From: Porphyrobacter sp. IPPAS B-1204
GTDB taxonomy: Bacteria; Pseudomonadota; Alphaproteobacteria; Sphingomonadales; Sphingomonadaceae
Direction: 5' to 3'
Assembly (NCBI GenBank): GCA_003724185.1
Contig: RHGM01000001.1
Coordinates: forward strand, 744,001-808,000
DNA length: 64,000 bases
The position numbers and the translations under genes are program-made. Each line of letters begins with the position of its first letter. The stretch's first letter is position 1. Below, piece after piece: positions 1 through 10,176 of this stretch. The notes below the pieces were generated by a model. That model had not been told where the DNA came from. It worked only from the letters and a program-made list of their open reading frames with translations, and did no database searches.

Positions 1-474
1 CACGAAGAATTCATCCGGCCCGGTGCGCACCAGATCGATCCCGACAATGTGGGTGTAGATGCCGCCGGGCGGGGTGAAGCCGACCATGTTGGCCAGCCAC
101 GCGTCATTCTGGCGCAGGAGCCGTTCGGGCAGGCGGCCGGCGCGCACGATCTCCTGCCGGTGATAGAGATCATAGAGAAAGGAATTGAGCGCCCGCACCC
201 GCTGTTCGATCCCGCGCGACAGGCGGCGCCATTCCGCAGCCGTGATGATGCGCGGCACCATGTCGAAGGGGATCAGGCGTTCTTCCGCCGCATCCTCGCC
301 ATAGACATTGAAGGTGATCCCGGTGCGGCGGAAGCTGTCATCCGCCTCTCGGTTCTTGCGGCGCATCAGTTCGGGCGGCTGTTCGCCATACCAGCGGCAA
401 TATTCGGCATAGGCCGGGCGCGTGTTGCCCTCACCATCGAACATCTCGTCAAAAGTACCGCCCCGCCCCTGCAT
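1..474 (-). CDS. Circularly permuted type 2 ATP-grasp protein (N-terminal part, runs off the window)
   Basis: An open frame runs from an ATG at 474 to the left edge without a stop and gives the first 158 residues. The start carries FDEMFDGEG and RPAYAEYCRWYGE. Further on are ITFNVYGED, ERLIPFDMVPRII, ALNSFLYDLYH and GGIYTHIVGIDLVR. This order matches the start of the DUF404/DUF407 family of circularly permuted ATP-grasp proteins, usually encoded beside an alpha-E (DUF403) protein and a transglutaminase-like protein in a peptide-modification cluster. The catalytic part lies outside the window, so activity cannot be judged. The reaction of the family is not well established. The ATG was chosen because the conserved acidic motif begins about ten residues later. 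Confidence 0.85.
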   Translation of the reverse strand, partial: MQGRGGTFDEMFDGEGNTRPAYAEYCRWYGEQPPELMRRKNREADDSFRRTGITFNVYGEDAAEERLIPFDMVPRIITAAEWRRLSRGIEQRVRALNSFLYDLYHRQEIVRAGRLPERLLRQNDAWLANMVGFTPPGGIYTHIVGIDLVRTGPDEFFV

Positions 475-584
475 CGACCCCCGCTTGCGCTTATGTGCAA
501 TGCAGCAATGTAACCGGCGTTTCGCAAAAGGAAAGCGCTGGCTTAATTTTGCGCAATTATCCTTCGCCCATGCTGCGACAGGAA

Positions 585-1421
585 TCAGGCGTGGGTGGTT
601 TCCAGCTCTGACAGCAGAGTGCCGATCACCTGGGGATCATAGGTGAAGCCCATGTGCGTGCATCGCAGGGCAACCGCCCGGTCACGCTCACCCGCCCGGC
701 CGGCGGCGCAGCGCGGTGCGATGACGCCGTCATTGGCGCTCCACAATGCGACCGTCTCGACCGGCGGCTTGACCGCCAATGCGGCGGCGACCGGCGGAGC
801 ATCAACCGAATGCCCGGTGATAAACTGGTAGGCGCGCCAGACATTGTTGGCGCGCGGGGAGCCGGAAAACGGCGAGCCCATCGAAATCACCTTGGCCACC
901 GCCTGCGGCTGCCGCTTTGCCAGCTCACGCGCATAGAGCCCGCCAAGGCTCCAGCCGACCATCACCACCTTGCGGCCATGTCGGGCATGGAGTTCCAGAA
1001 GACGGGCTTCGAGCGCCGCGAAATTCTCCTCGTTCGGCCCCCAGTTGAAGCCCAGCCCCCAACGCTTGGTAACATGGCCCGCCGCTTCGAGTTGGAGCGC
1101 AAGATAGCGCATCCGCATCGGGTGGGTGGCAAAGCCGGGGAGGATCATCACAACCTGCGGATTGGCCGAGGCCGGGATCGACAGCTTGCGGCGACGGCGG
1201 CGCAACGGTTCGAGCAGCACCTGCGACTCGCCCAGCAGCCGCGCCAGACGGGGCTTGCCGGCTTCGTGTTCTACGGGGATGGCTTCCCGCGCCAACGCCA
1301 TGCGGCGGGCGAATTCGCTGGAGGCATAGGCCTGCTGTGCCTGAGCACCCGCAGCGCTCGCCGCCGCCAGAAGCGGGGCGGGAAGACGGGGCAGATCAGG
1401 GACAATTCGAAGCTGGGCCAT
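585..1421 (-). CDS. Alpha/beta hydrolase (esterase/lipase-like)
   Basis: The 278-residue protein has the serine-hydrolase nucleophile elbow GWSLGG near residue 160. A possible acid follows in SANDGVI, and a histidine lies near the C-terminus in CTHMGF, in the right order for a Ser-Asp-His triad. The segment VVMILPGFATHP before the elbow fits the strand and oxyanion region of the fold. There is no clear signal peptide, so it is probably cytoplasmic. The substrate is unknown. The frame stays open further upstream to 1535, but that would overlap the 3' end of the next minus-strand gene. The ATG at 1421 (MAQLRIVPDL) is therefore preferred. Confidence 0.8.
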   Translation of the reverse strand: MAQLRIVPDLPRLPAPLLAAASAAGAQAQQAYASSEFARRMALAREAIPVEHEAGKPRLARLLGESQVLLEPLRRRRRKLSIPASANPQVVMILPGFATHPMRMRYLALQLEAAGHVTKRWGLGFNWGPNEENFAALEARLLELHARHGRKVVMVGWSLGGLYARELAKRQPQAVAKVISMGSPFSGSPRANNVWRAYQFITGHSVDAPPVAAALAVKPPVETVALWSANDGVIAPRCAAGRAGERDRAVALRCTHMGFTYDPQVIGTLLSELETTHA

Positions 1422-1503
1422 GTCCCGCTTCAAGCCACATCCCGGATGAATATTCAATGAAGTGTAACACGCGTAACAAATGCGACACATTTCACCACGG
1501 GCG

Positions 1504-2037
1504 TTACTTCGCCGGGCAGTCGCCGATGCGTTCATGTTTGACGGTGAAGTTCATCGAGCCTTCGCCGACCCCTTCGAAGTTCATCTTGGTCGTGGCGGTG
1601 AATTCGGACGAGGTCGAAGTGGCGGTGCCGGTCATTGCCATGCGCGCACTGCCCTCGGCCGTCTGGCACACCATCACCGCGTCAAGCTTGCCACCATCAA
1701 GATTGAAGCTTTCATAGGTGCATTCGCCGTTCTGGCCCTGCTTGACCAGCTCCTCGAAACCCTTGTCGACTTCCTCGGCAGTCAGGCAATCCTCGCTGGT
1801 TGTGGTTGCCCCAGCGCCGTGGCCCTTCATTTCGGGCGGCAGACCGGGAATGTCGAGGTCCGTCATGGTGATGGTCGCCTTGTAGAGACCCGGTTGCGGC
1901 TTGATCCCTTCTGCCTCGGCCTTGTCGGCGACTTCCTTGGCGCTGATCTCGCCATTGCCGTCAGCATCGGCGTTCCCATCCGAGCAGCCTGCAAGCAGGA
2001 CCGCACCGGCTGCGGCAATGAGGGTAATGCGCTTCAT
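1504..2037 (-). CDS. DUF3617-type lipoprotein with an EF-hand loop
   Basis: The 177-residue product starts [20 protein letters not shown], a lipoprotein signal with lipobox LAGC, so it should be anchored in the periplasm. Right after the lipid-anchored cysteine comes [12 protein letters not shown], a textbook 12-residue EF-hand loop (D1, D3, N5, G6, I8, E12). The rest ([51 protein letters not shown]) looks like DUF3617, a periplasmic family of unknown function common in sphingomonads. A ribosome binding site AGGAG lies about nine bases before the chosen ATG. The frame is open upstream to 2130, but those codons precede the signal peptide and are not used. Calcium binding is inferred from the motif only. 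Confidence 0.85.
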   Translation of the reverse strand: MKRITLIAAAGAVLLAGCSDGNADADGNGEISAKEVADKAEAEGIKPQPGLYKATITMTDLDIPGLPPEMKGHGAGATTTSEDCLTAEEVDKGFEELVKQGQNGECTYESFNLDGGKLDAVMVCQTAEGSARMAMTGTATSTSSEFTATTKMNFEGVGEGSMNFTVKHERIGDCPAK

Positions 2038-2160
2038 GGGGTCGTCTCCTGCTGCGGGCGTTTTTGCGTGATGCATGACAGTAACGCAAAACCAGCACGA
2101 TTGGAGGCGGAGATTTGTCCAGCCCTTCACATTCGGCCTGCGGGACTACATATGTTCCGC

Positions 2161-4356
2161 ATGGCCGAACTCGTAATCCGCCGCGGACTGGACGAGCCCG
2201 AAACGGGCGCCGACTTCACCCCGCACCGCCCCCAGCGGCCCGACAAGTCGATGGGCGGCATCCCGTTCAAGCTGGTTTCGGAATATGAACCGGCGGGCGA
2301 CCAGCCGACCGCGATTGCCGAACTCACCCAAAGCGCGCTGGCGGGCGAAAAGACACAGGTGCTGCTCGGCGTCACCGGCTCTGGCAAGACCTTCACGATG
2401 GCGAAGGTGATCGAAACGCTCCAGCGGCCTGCCCTGATCCTTGCCCCCAACAAGATCCTCGCCGCGCAGTTATACGGCGAATTCAAGAGCTTCTTTCCCG
2501 AAAACGCGGTCGAATATTTCGTCAGCTACTACGACTACTACCAGCCCGAAGCCTACGTGCCGCGCTCCGACACCTATATCGAGAAGGAATCGAGCGTTAA
2601 CGAGGCGATCGACCGGATGCGCCACTCGGCCACCCGCGCACTGCTGGAGCGGGACGACGTCATTATCGTCGCCTCGGTCTCGTGCCTTTACGGCATCGGC
2701 TCGGTCGAAACCTATTCGGCGATGATTTTCGACATCAAGCTGGGTGAGACGGTCGACCAGCGCGAGCTGATCCGCAAGCTTGTCGCCCTGCAATACAAGC
2801 GCAACGACGCCGGCTTCACCCGCGGCAATTTCCGCGTGCGGGGCGACAGTCTGGAAATCTTCCCTTCGCACTATGAGGACATGGCCTGGCGGGTCAGCTT
2901 TTTCGGTGACGAGATCGAGGAGATCGCCGAATTTGACCCCCTGACCGGCACCAAGGGCGCAAAGCTGGAAAAGGTGCGGGTCTATGCCAATTCGCACTAT
3001 GTGACGCCGGGGCCGACGATGAAGCAGGCGGCTGCCGCGATCAAATTCGAGCTGGAAGAACGGCTCAAGGAGCTGGAGGCCGAAGGCAAGCTGCTCGAAC
3101 GCCAACGGCTGGAACAGCGCACGCATTTTGATCTGGAGATGATCGCGGCGACCGGCAGCTGCGCGGGGATCGAAAACTACTCGCGCTTCCTCACCGGGCG
3201 GCTCCCCGGCGAACCGCCGCCGACGCTGTTCGAATACCTGCCAGAAAACGCGCTGCTGTTCGTCGATGAAAGCCACCAGACCGTGCCGCAGATCGGCGCG
3301 ATGGCGAAGGGGGACCATCGCCGCAAATTGACGCTGGCCGAATACGGCTTCCGCCTGCCGAGTTGCATCGACAACCGCCCCTTGCGCTTCAATGAGTGGG
3401 ACGCGATGCGCCCGCAGACCTTCGCGGTCAGCGCCACACCCGGCAATTGGGAAATGGACCAGACCGGCGGCGTGTTCGCCGAACAGGTTATCCGTCCCAC
3501 CGGTCTGATCGATCCGCCGGTGGAGATCCGCCCGGTCGAAGATCAGGTGCAGGATTGCATCGTCGAATGCAAAGCGACCGCCGCCAAGGGCTACCGCACG
3601 CTGGTGACCACCCTGACCAAGCGGATGGCCGAAGACCTCACCGAATTCATGCACGAGGCAGGCGTCAGGGTGCGCTACATGCACTCGGACGTGGAAACGC
3701 TCGAACGCATCGAGCTGATCCGCGACCTCAGGCTCGGCGTCTATGATGTGCTGATCGGGATCAACCTGCTGCGCGAAGGCCTCGACATCCCCGAATGCGG
3801 GCTGGTGGCGATTCTGGACGCGGACAAGGAAGGCTTCCTGCGCAGCGAGACATCGCTGATCCAGACCATCGGCCGCGCTGCGCGCAACGTGGATGGCCGG
3901 GTGATCCTCTATGCCGACCGCATCACCGGCAGCATGGAGCGGGCGCTGGCGGAGACCGACCGGCGGCGTTCCAAACAGGAAGCCTATAACGCCGAACACG
4001 GCATCACGCCCCAGACGATCAAGCGCAACATCCACGACATCGTGGCGCATTCCGCCGCACAGGATTCTGTGCTGGTCGATACGGGCGATGCGGAGCGCAA
4101 CAACCTCGTCGGGCACAATCTCAGAAGCTACATCGAAGACCTCGAAAAGCGGATGCGCGATGCGGCGGCGAACCTCGAGTTCGAGGAGGCAGGCCGCCTG
4201 CGCGATGAAATACGGCGGCTGGAAGCGGACGAACTCGGCATCCCGGATGGCGAAAAGCGCGCGCCGATCGTGGGCCGGTCGAACGAAGGCAAGCCGGGGA
4301 CGAGGAAGACGCGGTTCGGGAAGACCCGCTACAAGAAGATGGGGGGGAAGCCTTAG
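2161..4356 (+). CDS. uvrB: UvrABC excinuclease subunit B
   Basis: UvrB is the damage-verifying helicase-like subunit of nucleotide excision repair, which loads from UvrA and recruits UvrC. The 731-residue frame has Walker A GVTGSGKT at residues 70-77, the damage-probing beta-hairpin region [20 protein letters not shown], the Walker B motif LLFVDESH, and the helicase motifs [12 protein letters not shown] and [11 protein letters not shown]-terminal UVR domain ([17 protein letters not shown]) contacts UvrC. Length is normal for the family. The open frame extends much further upstream but overlaps the lipoprotein gene on the other strand. Similarity begins at [10 protein letters not shown], so the ATG at 2161 is used; an ATG at 2152 is possible. 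Confidence 0.97.
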   Translation: MAELVIRRGLDEPETGADFTPHRPQRPDKSMGGIPFKLVSEYEPAGDQPTAIAELTQSALAGEKTQVLLGVTGSGKTFTMAKVIETLQRPALILAPNKILAAQLYGEFKSFFPENAVEYFVSYYDYYQPEAYVPRSDTYIEKESSVNEAIDRMRHSATRALLERDDVIIVASVSCLYGIGSVETYSAMIFDIKLGETVDQRELIRKLVALQYKRNDAGFTRGNFRVRGDSLEIFPSHYEDMAWRVSFFGDEIEEIAEFDPLTGTKGAKLEKVRVYANSHYVTPGPTMKQAAAAIKFELEERLKELEAEGKLLERQRLEQRTHFDLEMIAATGSCAGIENYSRFLTGRLPGEPPPTLFEYLPENALLFVDESHQTVPQIGAMAKGDHRRKLTLAEYGFRLPSCIDNRPLRFNEWDAMRPQTFAVSATPGNWEMDQTGGVFAEQVIRPTGLIDPPVEIRPVEDQVQDCIVECKATAAKGYRTLVTTLTKRMAEDLTEFMHEAGVRVRYMHSDVETLERIELIRDLRLGVYDVLIGINLLREGLDIPECGLVAILDADKEGFLRSETSLIQTIGRAARNVDGRVILYADRITGSMERALAETDRRRSKQEAYNAEHGITPQTIKRNIHDIVAHSAAQDSVLVDTGDAERNNLVGHNLRSYIEDLEKRMRDAAANLEFEEAGRLRDEIRRLEADELGIPDGEKRAPIVGRSNEGKPGTRKTRFGKTRYKKMGGKP

Positions 4357-4401
4357 CCGCGCCCCTTGAACCGCGCCCCCATCCCTGCCAACCCTTACCC
4401 C

Positions 4402-5910
4402 ATGAACGCCCGATTCCTCGCTGCGCTGGCCGCTGCCAGCACCTTCGCCCTTGCCGCTCCCACGCTCGCGCAGGATGCGCCCAAGGCGGAGGCTGCAAAG
4501 CCCGCTGCCGCGCCCGAGGCGCAGGTGCGCACCCGCGATCTTGCCGGCACCTTCGGCGGGCAGCGCATCACCTACAAGGCGACCATTGCCGACACGATCC
4601 TGTCGGACGATGCGGGCAAACCCGAAGCGGTGATCGTCACCACCTCCTATGTGAAGACCCCCGCAGACCCCACGCGTCCGGTGTTCTTCATCTACAATGG
4701 TGGCCCCGGCTCCGGCTCGGTGTGGTTGCAGATGGGCGCTTTCGGGCCGAAGCGCGTGGCGATCCCCTCTGATGCACGTGACGACGGCGCGCCGCCCTAT
4801 CCGCTGCTCGACAACCCCGACAGCCTGCTCGATGTTGCCGACCTCGTCTTCATCGACCCCCCCGGCACCGGCTTCAGCCATCTGACGCAGGGCACCGACC
4901 CCAAGAAGTATTACGGCCTCAGGCAAGACGCCCGCGCCGTTGCCAAGGTGATCCGGCGCTGGATCAACGACAATGGCCGCTGGAACAGCCCCAAATATCT
5001 CGGCGGAGAAAGCTACGGCACCACCCGCACCGCGATGGTCGTGGATGAACTGGAAGGCGGCACCTACAACGATGTCGGCCTGAACGGGCTGATCCTCGTT
5101 TCAACCATCCTCGATTTCGGGGTGGAGGACACCACGCCCGGCAATGAGATGGCTTACGTGGTGATGCTGCCCAACATGGCGACCGCGGCCTATTTCCACG
5201 GCAAGGTGCAAGGCGCCTCAGTTGAAGCCGTGGCCGAGGAAGCCCGCCAGTTTGCGCTCGGGCCGTTTGCGAGCGCGCTTTTGAAAGGGCAGGACTTGCC
5301 CGCCGAAGAACGCGCTGCCGTGCGCAAGGAACTGTCCCGCCTCACCGGCCTTTCGGAAACCTATCTCGAACAGGCGGACCTGCGCGTGACCGACCAGCGG
5401 TTCTACAAGGAACTGCTGCGCGACCGGGGGCTGACTGTCGGCCGCCTTGATTCCCGCTACACCGGACGCGATTACGACAGTGCCGGGGAAACGCCCGATA
5501 ATGACCCCAGCTTCTACGGTATCGACGCAGGCTACACCGCGGCGATCAACAGCTGGGCGCGCGAGACGCTGGGCTACCGCACTGACCGCGAATACCAGTC
5601 GATCGGCCGCGAGCCGGGGCAGAACTGGGACTGGAGCCTTGGCGGCCAATATCGCAGCGCCTATCTCAACGTCGCGCCCTTCATCGGGCGGGCGCTGCGC
5701 CAGAACTCCGGCCTTCGGCTGTTCAACGCACAAGGCTGGTACGATTTCGCCACGCCGTTCTTCGGGGCGGAATATTCGCTGAAGCGCACCGGGATCCCGC
5801 AGGACCGCATCACGTGGAAATATTACGACGCCGGGCACATGATGTATATCCGCGACGAGGATCGTGCGAAGCTCAGCGCCGATATTCGCACCTTCATCCG
5901 CGACCGTTGA
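4402..5910 (+). CDS. Secreted serine carboxypeptidase, peptidase family S10
   Basis: The protein (502 residues) begins MNARFLAALAAASTFALAA and has a signal peptide ending near TLAQDA, so it is exported. The S10 hallmarks are present: the oxyanion region YNGGPGSGSVW, the nucleophile motif GGESYGT, an aspartate in WYDFATPFFGAEY and the catalytic histidine in YDAGHMMYI. Family members remove C-terminal amino acids at acidic pH. Bacterial versions like this are common in Xanthomonas and sphingomonads. The start was placed at the signal peptide, 12 codons inside the open frame. The stop overlaps the start of the next gene (TGATG), which suggests translational coupling with the small lipoprotein. 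Confidence 0.9.
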   Translation: MNARFLAALAAASTFALAAPTLAQDAPKAEAAKPAAAPEAQVRTRDLAGTFGGQRITYKATIADTILSDDAGKPEAVIVTTSYVKTPADPTRPVFFIYNGGPGSGSVWLQMGAFGPKRVAIPSDARDDGAPPYPLLDNPDSLLDVADLVFIDPPGTGFSHLTQGTDPKKYYGLRQDARAVAKVIRRWINDNGRWNSPKYLGGESYGTTRTAMVVDELEGGTYNDVGLNGLILVSTILDFGVEDTTPGNEMAYVVMLPNMATAAYFHGKVQGASVEAVAEEARQFALGPFASALLKGQDLPAEERAAVRKELSRLTGLSETYLEQADLRVTDQRFYKELLRDRGLTVGRLDSRYTGRDYDSAGETPDNDPSFYGIDAGYTAAINSWARETLGYRTDREYQSIGREPGQNWDWSLGGQYRSAYLNVAPFIGRALRQNSGLRLFNAQGWYDFATPFFGAEYSLKRTGIPQDRITWKYYDAGHMMYIRDEDRAKLSADIRTFIRDR

Positions 5911-6470
5911 TGCGCTGTGCTTTGCTGGCAGGGCTGGCGCTGACAGGCGCGCTGGCGGGGTGCAAGCCGCCGCCCACCGATGCGGCTGTGGCGCGTGTGT
6001 CGCTGCTTGCGCCGACCACCGGGCCATCCGAGCCACTGGCGTCACCCGATACCACAGGCGCGGTGTGGGCCAGCACCGGCAATCCGCAGCGGCTAGTTTA
6101 CGGCGTGCCCGGCCAACCGGTGCTACTGGCGCTCGAATGCTTGGAAGCTGCCCAGCCCGAAGCCCGCCTGCGGATCACCCGCCACGCGCCCGCCGATAAT
6201 GGCGCGGCGGCCCTGCTGGCACTGATCGGCAACGGCTGGATCGGGCGCTTCCCGGTCGATGCGACCCAGATCGGCGGACGGGTGCTGTGGCAGGGCGAGA
6301 TGCCCGCAATCCAGCCCGAATGGGATGCCTTGAAGCCCGAACGCGAGGCGACTGTCACGGTGCCGGGCGCGGGGCTGGTCCGGCTCAATCCCAGCCCGCT
6401 GCCCATGGCACTGGTTACCGCGTGCCGGGGGACGCCTGAAGAGCCTGTGCCTCCAGCAGATCCGGTGTAA
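5910..6470 (+). CDS. Hypothetical lipoprotein
   Basis: The gene starts inside the stop codon of the S10 peptidase (TGATG) and encodes 186 residues. MRCALLAGLALTGALAGCKP is a lipoprotein signal with lipobox LAGC, so a periplasm-facing lipid-anchored protein is expected. The rest has no motif I recognise; it includes VYGVPGQPVLLALECLE and GWIGRFPVDATQIGGRVLW, which suggest a beta-rich domain. Its 3' end overlaps the convergent DsbD-like gene by 56 bases. The coupling suggests a link to the peptidase, but the function is unknown. Confidence 0.75.
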   Translation: MRCALLAGLALTGALAGCKPPPTDAAVARVSLLAPTTGPSEPLASPDTTGAVWASTGNPQRLVYGVPGQPVLLALECLEAAQPEARLRITRHAPADNGAAALLALIGNGWIGRFPVDATQIGGRVLWQGEMPAIQPEWDALKPEREATVTVPGAGLVRLNPSPLPMALVTACRGTPEEPVPPADPV

Positions 6471-8508
6471 GCACCTGCGGCAATTGCTTCGGGGCCGCAG
6501 CGCCGGGCGCATACCACAGATACAGCGGCACGCCCGCCGCGCCCTGCTCGGTCAGGAACTGCGTGATCGCCTCGTCACGCACGGTCCAATCGCCCACCAT
6601 TGTCACCACGCCCGCGTTTTCAAAGGCCTTGCGCACGCTTTCGCGCTCGATGGCGGCGGCTTCGTTGACCTTGCAGGTGACGCACCAATCGGCGGTAAAC
6701 CAAACGAACACCGGCTTGCCTGAAGCGCGCGCGGCGGCCAGCGCATCGCGGCTGAAGGGTTGGGGATTGTGGATGCTCGCCCGCGCCTCGCCGCCCTTGG
6801 CCTCGTAGACCGCAGGCAAGCCGATCGCGGCAAAGGCGATAAAGGGCGCAGCGACAAGGCCAAGGGCGGGCCATGCCATCTTGCCGCTGCGTTGCAGCTT
6901 GCCCACCACGAACAGCCCCAAAAGCACGCCCACGACCAGCACCAGCGCGATAAGCCCGAACGGCCGCCCGCCCAACTGCACCGTCAGCCACAGCAGCGCG
7001 AGCGCCGTCAGCGCCATCGGGATCGCCATGATCCGCCGGAACCGCTCCATCCATGCGCCGGGCTTGGGCAGCATTCGCCGCAGCGCAGGCACGAAACCCA
7101 GCAGCAGGAACGGCAGCGCCAGCCCCAGGCCAAGGCAGGCGAACAGCAACAGCGCCTGCGCCGTCGGCAGCAGCAGCGCCGCGCCCAGCGCCGCCGCCAT
7201 GAACGGCCCGGTGCAGGGCGTGGCGACGAAGGCGGCGAGCAGCCCGGTGGCGAAGGCGCCTGTGCGCTCTCCCCCCATACTGACCGAAATCGAGGGCACA
7301 TCGAACAATCCGGCAAAGTTCGCCGTGATAACCGCAGCGAGCACCAGCAGCGCGACCACAACGCCGGGCTCCTGCAACTGGAACGCCCAGCCGACTTGCT
7401 CGCCCGCCGCACGCAGCGCGAGCAGCAGCGCGCCCAGGGCGACGCAGGCAATGACAACGCCTGCGGTGTAGGCCAGCCCTTCGGCCCGCGCCTTCGCCTC
7501 GCTCTCGCCCGCGCGGGCCAGTGCCAGCGCCTTCAGGCTCAGGATCGGGAAGACGCAGGGCATGATGTTGAGCAGCAATCCGCCCGCCAGCGCGCCAAGG
7601 ATCAGCGTCCACAGCATCGGGATCTGCGCCTGCTGCGGTCCGGCGACCACGTCACCGCCGGTGGGAACCTCTCCCGGTGCCGCCCCGAACGCCACCCCCG
7701 CCCCGTCGCCAAAGGCGAAAATGCCTTCGACGACGCTTGGACTATCAGCGCGGTATTCGGCCAGCGGGATCGTTACCGTGAGCACATCACCGACGCGCCG
7801 GAAGGTCTGCGGCGCGGCATAATCGACAAGGTTCTGGTTGCTGATGAAGGCATGGGGATCAGGCAGGGCAACGCCCGCCGGAAGCGGGATCGCGAGGCGC
7901 AGCACATTTCGCCCCGCGTCAAACCGAGACGGTGCCGCCAGAGCCGGCGCAACCTCGGCCCGCCAGCGCGCAAAATCGCCGCCGCTGCGCGCCTCAAGCA
8001 GCCTGTCCTGCGGCACGCAGATCGTGTCGGTGCAGGCAAGGTATTCGACGTGGCCGGTGATCCGCGGCAGAGCGCTGACATCCGCACCCGCTGGCACCAT
8101 AACCGGCACCAGCACGGTGTACGGACCTTCGTAGATATGATTCATCAGCCCGCTGATGCTGAGCCGCCTCGGCACCGGATAGACCAGCGCGCCCACCTGC
8201 CAGCTCTCTGGCAGATCGAGCCACAGCTTCAGACCCTGACCCGCATCGCCGGGGTTGGACCAGTATCCGTGCCATTCGCTGGCGCTGGGGGTGAAGCGCA
8301 GCGCCATCATCCACGTCTGCCCCGCCACCGGCGCACCATCGGCGTAAAGCGCCGCCGCAATCCGTGCATCGCCATAGCGTTCTTCGGTCGGCGGCGGCTG
8401 GACTGTCAACGCCGAGGCCGTCCCGGTCAGCATGACGCTTGCGAGCAGCGCAAGCCAGCATGCAAGCAATTGACGGATCGGATGCGGGAAGGTTCTTGCG
8501 CGGGACAC
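6415..8508 (-). CDS. DsbD/ScsB-like thiol:disulfide interchange protein
   Basis: This inner-membrane protein of about 697 residues is built to pass electrons from cytoplasmic thioredoxin to periplasmic thiol proteins. An N-terminal export signal is followed by a periplasmic domain with a cysteine pair in YLACTDTICVPQ. A CcdA-like membrane domain has cysteines in MPCVFPILSLKALALAR and TPCTGPFMAAALG. A C-terminal thioredoxin domain carries the active site WCVTC. The N-terminal part looks more like ScsB than classical DsbD, so the target protein is uncertain. A GTG at 8508 is used as start because AGAGGG lies six bases before it; a TTG at 8514 has no spacing for a ribosome site. Its 3' end overlaps the lipoprotein gene on the opposite strand. 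Confidence 0.88.
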   Translation of the reverse strand: MSRARTFPHPIRQLLACWLALLASVMLTGTASALTVQPPPTEERYGDARIAAALYADGAPVAGQTWMMALRFTPSASEWHGYWSNPGDAGQGLKLWLDLPESWQVGALVYPVPRRLSISGLMNHIYEGPYTVLVPVMVPAGADVSALPRITGHVEYLACTDTICVPQDRLLEARSGGDFARWRAEVAPALAAPSRFDAGRNVLRLAIPLPAGVALPDPHAFISNQNLVDYAAPQTFRRVGDVLTVTIPLAEYRADSPSVVEGIFAFGDGAGVAFGAAPGEVPTGGDVVAGPQQAQIPMLWTLILGALAGGLLLNIMPCVFPILSLKALALARAGESEAKARAEGLAYTAGVVIACVALGALLLALRAAGEQVGWAFQLQEPGVVVALLVLAAVITANFAGLFDVPSISVSMGGERTGAFATGLLAAFVATPCTGPFMAAALGAALLLPTAQALLLFACLGLGLALPFLLLGFVPALRRMLPKPGAWMERFRRIMAIPMALTALALLWLTVQLGGRPFGLIALVLVVGVLLGLFVVGKLQRSGKMAWPALGLVAAPFIAFAAIGLPAVYEAKGGEARASIHNPQPFSRDALAAARASGKPVFVWFTADWCVTCKVNEAAAIERESVRKAFENAGVVTMVGDWTVRDEAITQFLTEQGAAGVPLYLWYAPGAAAPKQLPQVLTPDLLEAQALQASPGTR

Positions 8509-8558
8509 AGGCAACCCTCTAGGCTCGCGGCCCTAACTTCGCAATCGGAGCCGACACG

Positions 8559-9785
8559 GTGACACAGCCTGCCAACGAAACACGCGATCTGGTGATCCTC
8601 GGCGGAGGGCTGGTGGGGATGACGCTGGCGCTGGCGGCGGCGAAAAAGGGCATGTCAAGCCATGTGATCGACCGCGCCGATCCGGCTGAACTCACCGCCG
8701 AAGGTTTTGACGACCGCGCCACCGCGATCTCCACCGCCAGCTGGCACCTGTTCGAAAACATCGGCATCGCCGCGGGCTTGGAAGAATTCGCCTGCGACAT
8801 CGCCAGCATCGCCGTGACCGACCAGAACAAGCCCGGCAGGCTCGACTTCCAGCCCGGTGAGGGTGGCGGCACCTTGGGGCGGATGTTCCCCAACCGCCGC
8901 CTGCGCCTCGCCCTGTTCGAGGCCGCCGCGAAGGAGCCGCTGATCAACTGGGTCGCCAGGGCGCACGTTACCGAGCGTCAGCGCAGCGAATATGGTGTGG
9001 CCGCCGTGCTGGCGGACGGGCAGAAGCTGAAGGGCCGCCTGATGATCGCCGCCGAAGGCCGCCAGTCGCCCACCCGCGATCAGGCGGGCATTGCCATCGC
9101 CAAGTGGGATTACCACCACCGCGCAATCATCGCGGGCCTCACCCATGAAAAGCCGCACGGCAACGTCGCGTGGGAAATCTTCTACCCGGCAGGCCCCTTC
9201 GCGCTGCTGCCGCTGAACGACGATGCCGATGGCACCCACCGCTCGTCACTTGTCTGGACCGTGTCCGAGGCTGACGGCACGGGCGTGATGAAGCTGGGCG
9301 ACCGCGCTTTCCTTGCCGAGGTCGAAAAGCGCATGGGCGGCGTGCTGGGCAAGGTGATGACCGTGGGCCACCGGTCAAGCTGGCCCTTGGGCTTCCACCA
9401 CACCGCCAGGATCACCGCCGAACGCCTCGCGCTGATCGGGGATTCGGCGCACGGCATCCACCCCATCGCAGGGCAAGGGTTGAACCTTGGCCTGCGCGAT
9501 GTCGGTGCGCTGGTCGAAGTGCTGGCTGATGGTGCGCGGCTGGGCCTTGATCCGGGCGATCCCGAATTGCTCAAGCGTTACGAGACATGGCGCGGGCTCG
9601 ACAGCTTCATGGTGGCGCTGGCGACCGACGGGCTGACGCGGTTGTTCGGCGTTCCCGGCAAGACCGCCAGCGCGGTGCGGCGCCTCGGCATGGCAGCGGT
9701 GCAGCGCACGCCGATGCTGAAAGACTTCTTCATGGACGAAGCGCGCGGCGTTTCGGGCGATCTGCCGGAGATATTGCGGGCCTGA
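8559..9785 (+). CDS. FAD-dependent monooxygenase of the UbiH/UbiF/COQ6 family
   Basis: The 408-residue flavoprotein starts with GTG at 8559, eight bases after GGAG. It has the FAD-binding Rossmann motif VILGGGLVGMTLALAAAKKG at residues 12-31 and the second FAD motif GDSAHGIHPIAGQGLNLGLRD, the signature of ubiquinone-biosynthesis hydroxylases. It probably hydroxylates the ring of a ubiquinone intermediate at the membrane. Which ring position (UbiH, UbiF, UbiI or UbiL type) cannot be told from the sequence. It is divergent from the DsbD-like gene, with about 50 bases between the starts. Confidence 0.88.
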   Translation: MTQPANETRDLVILGGGLVGMTLALAAAKKGMSSHVIDRADPAELTAEGFDDRATAISTASWHLFENIGIAAGLEEFACDIASIAVTDQNKPGRLDFQPGEGGGTLGRMFPNRRLRLALFEAAAKEPLINWVARAHVTERQRSEYGVAAVLADGQKLKGRLMIAAEGRQSPTRDQAGIAIAKWDYHHRAIIAGLTHEKPHGNVAWEIFYPAGPFALLPLNDDADGTHRSSLVWTVSEADGTGVMKLGDRAFLAEVEKRMGGVLGKVMTVGHRSSWPLGFHHTARITAERLALIGDSAHGIHPIAGQGLNLGLRDVGALVEVLADGARLGLDPGDPELLKRYETWRGLDSFMVALATDGLTRLFGVPGKTASAVRRLGMAAVQRTPMLKDFFMDEARGVSGDLPEILRA

Positions 9786-9793
9786 TCAGGCCG

Positions 9794-10162
9794 TCATGAG
9801 CTGACGACGCAATTCTCCGCACGTTCACCCTGGTATTCCCAGTATGACCGGTCGGGCGCGAAATAGACGGTTTCGGAACCATCGAAGGCACGAAAGAAAT
9901 TGCTTCCCTCGTCCGCCGGAATGGAAGCGCCATTGATCACGATCCGGGCATCGCGCGGGTCCGTCTCGATCACGATCGTGCCGTGAGACTTGAATTTGCA
10001 CGCGTAAACAAGCGGCCCTGATGCGATTGTAAGGTTGGGCTGCCCCGGTGCGGGCAGTTCCATCAGGCGTTCGGAAAATGTCTTTTCAGCGGGCTTTTCC
10101 TGACAGCCAACGCAAAGCAGCAGAGCAAATGCTGCGAGGTATCGGTTAGCACGCGCTGCCAC
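9794..10162 (-). CDS. Small hypothetical lipoprotein
   Basis: The 122-residue protein begins MAARANRYLAAFALLLCVGC, a lipoprotein signal with a cysteine after CVG. The mature part has a hydrophilic stretch, then LVYACKFKSHGTIVIETDP and DARIVINGASIPAD, a beta-rich pattern. Two further cysteines (YACKF and ENCVVSS) could form a disulfide. I do not recognise the family. It is convergent with the UbiH-like gene and lies 14 bases after the frameshifted mitofilin-like gene, so it may be the last gene of the hemC-hemD operon. Confidence 0.7.
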   Translation of the reverse strand: MAARANRYLAAFALLLCVGCQEKPAEKTFSERLMELPAPGQPNLTIASGPLVYACKFKSHGTIVIETDPRDARIVINGASIPADEGSNFFRAFDGSETVYFAPDRSYWEYQGERAENCVVSS

Positions 10163-10176
10163 TGCACCGCCTCCTG

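Noticed and set aside
2470..4926. An 818-codon minus-strand open frame across uvrB and the S10 peptidase gene
   Set aside because: It is the antisense shadow of two clearly coding genes, lacks any domain, and reflects high GC content.
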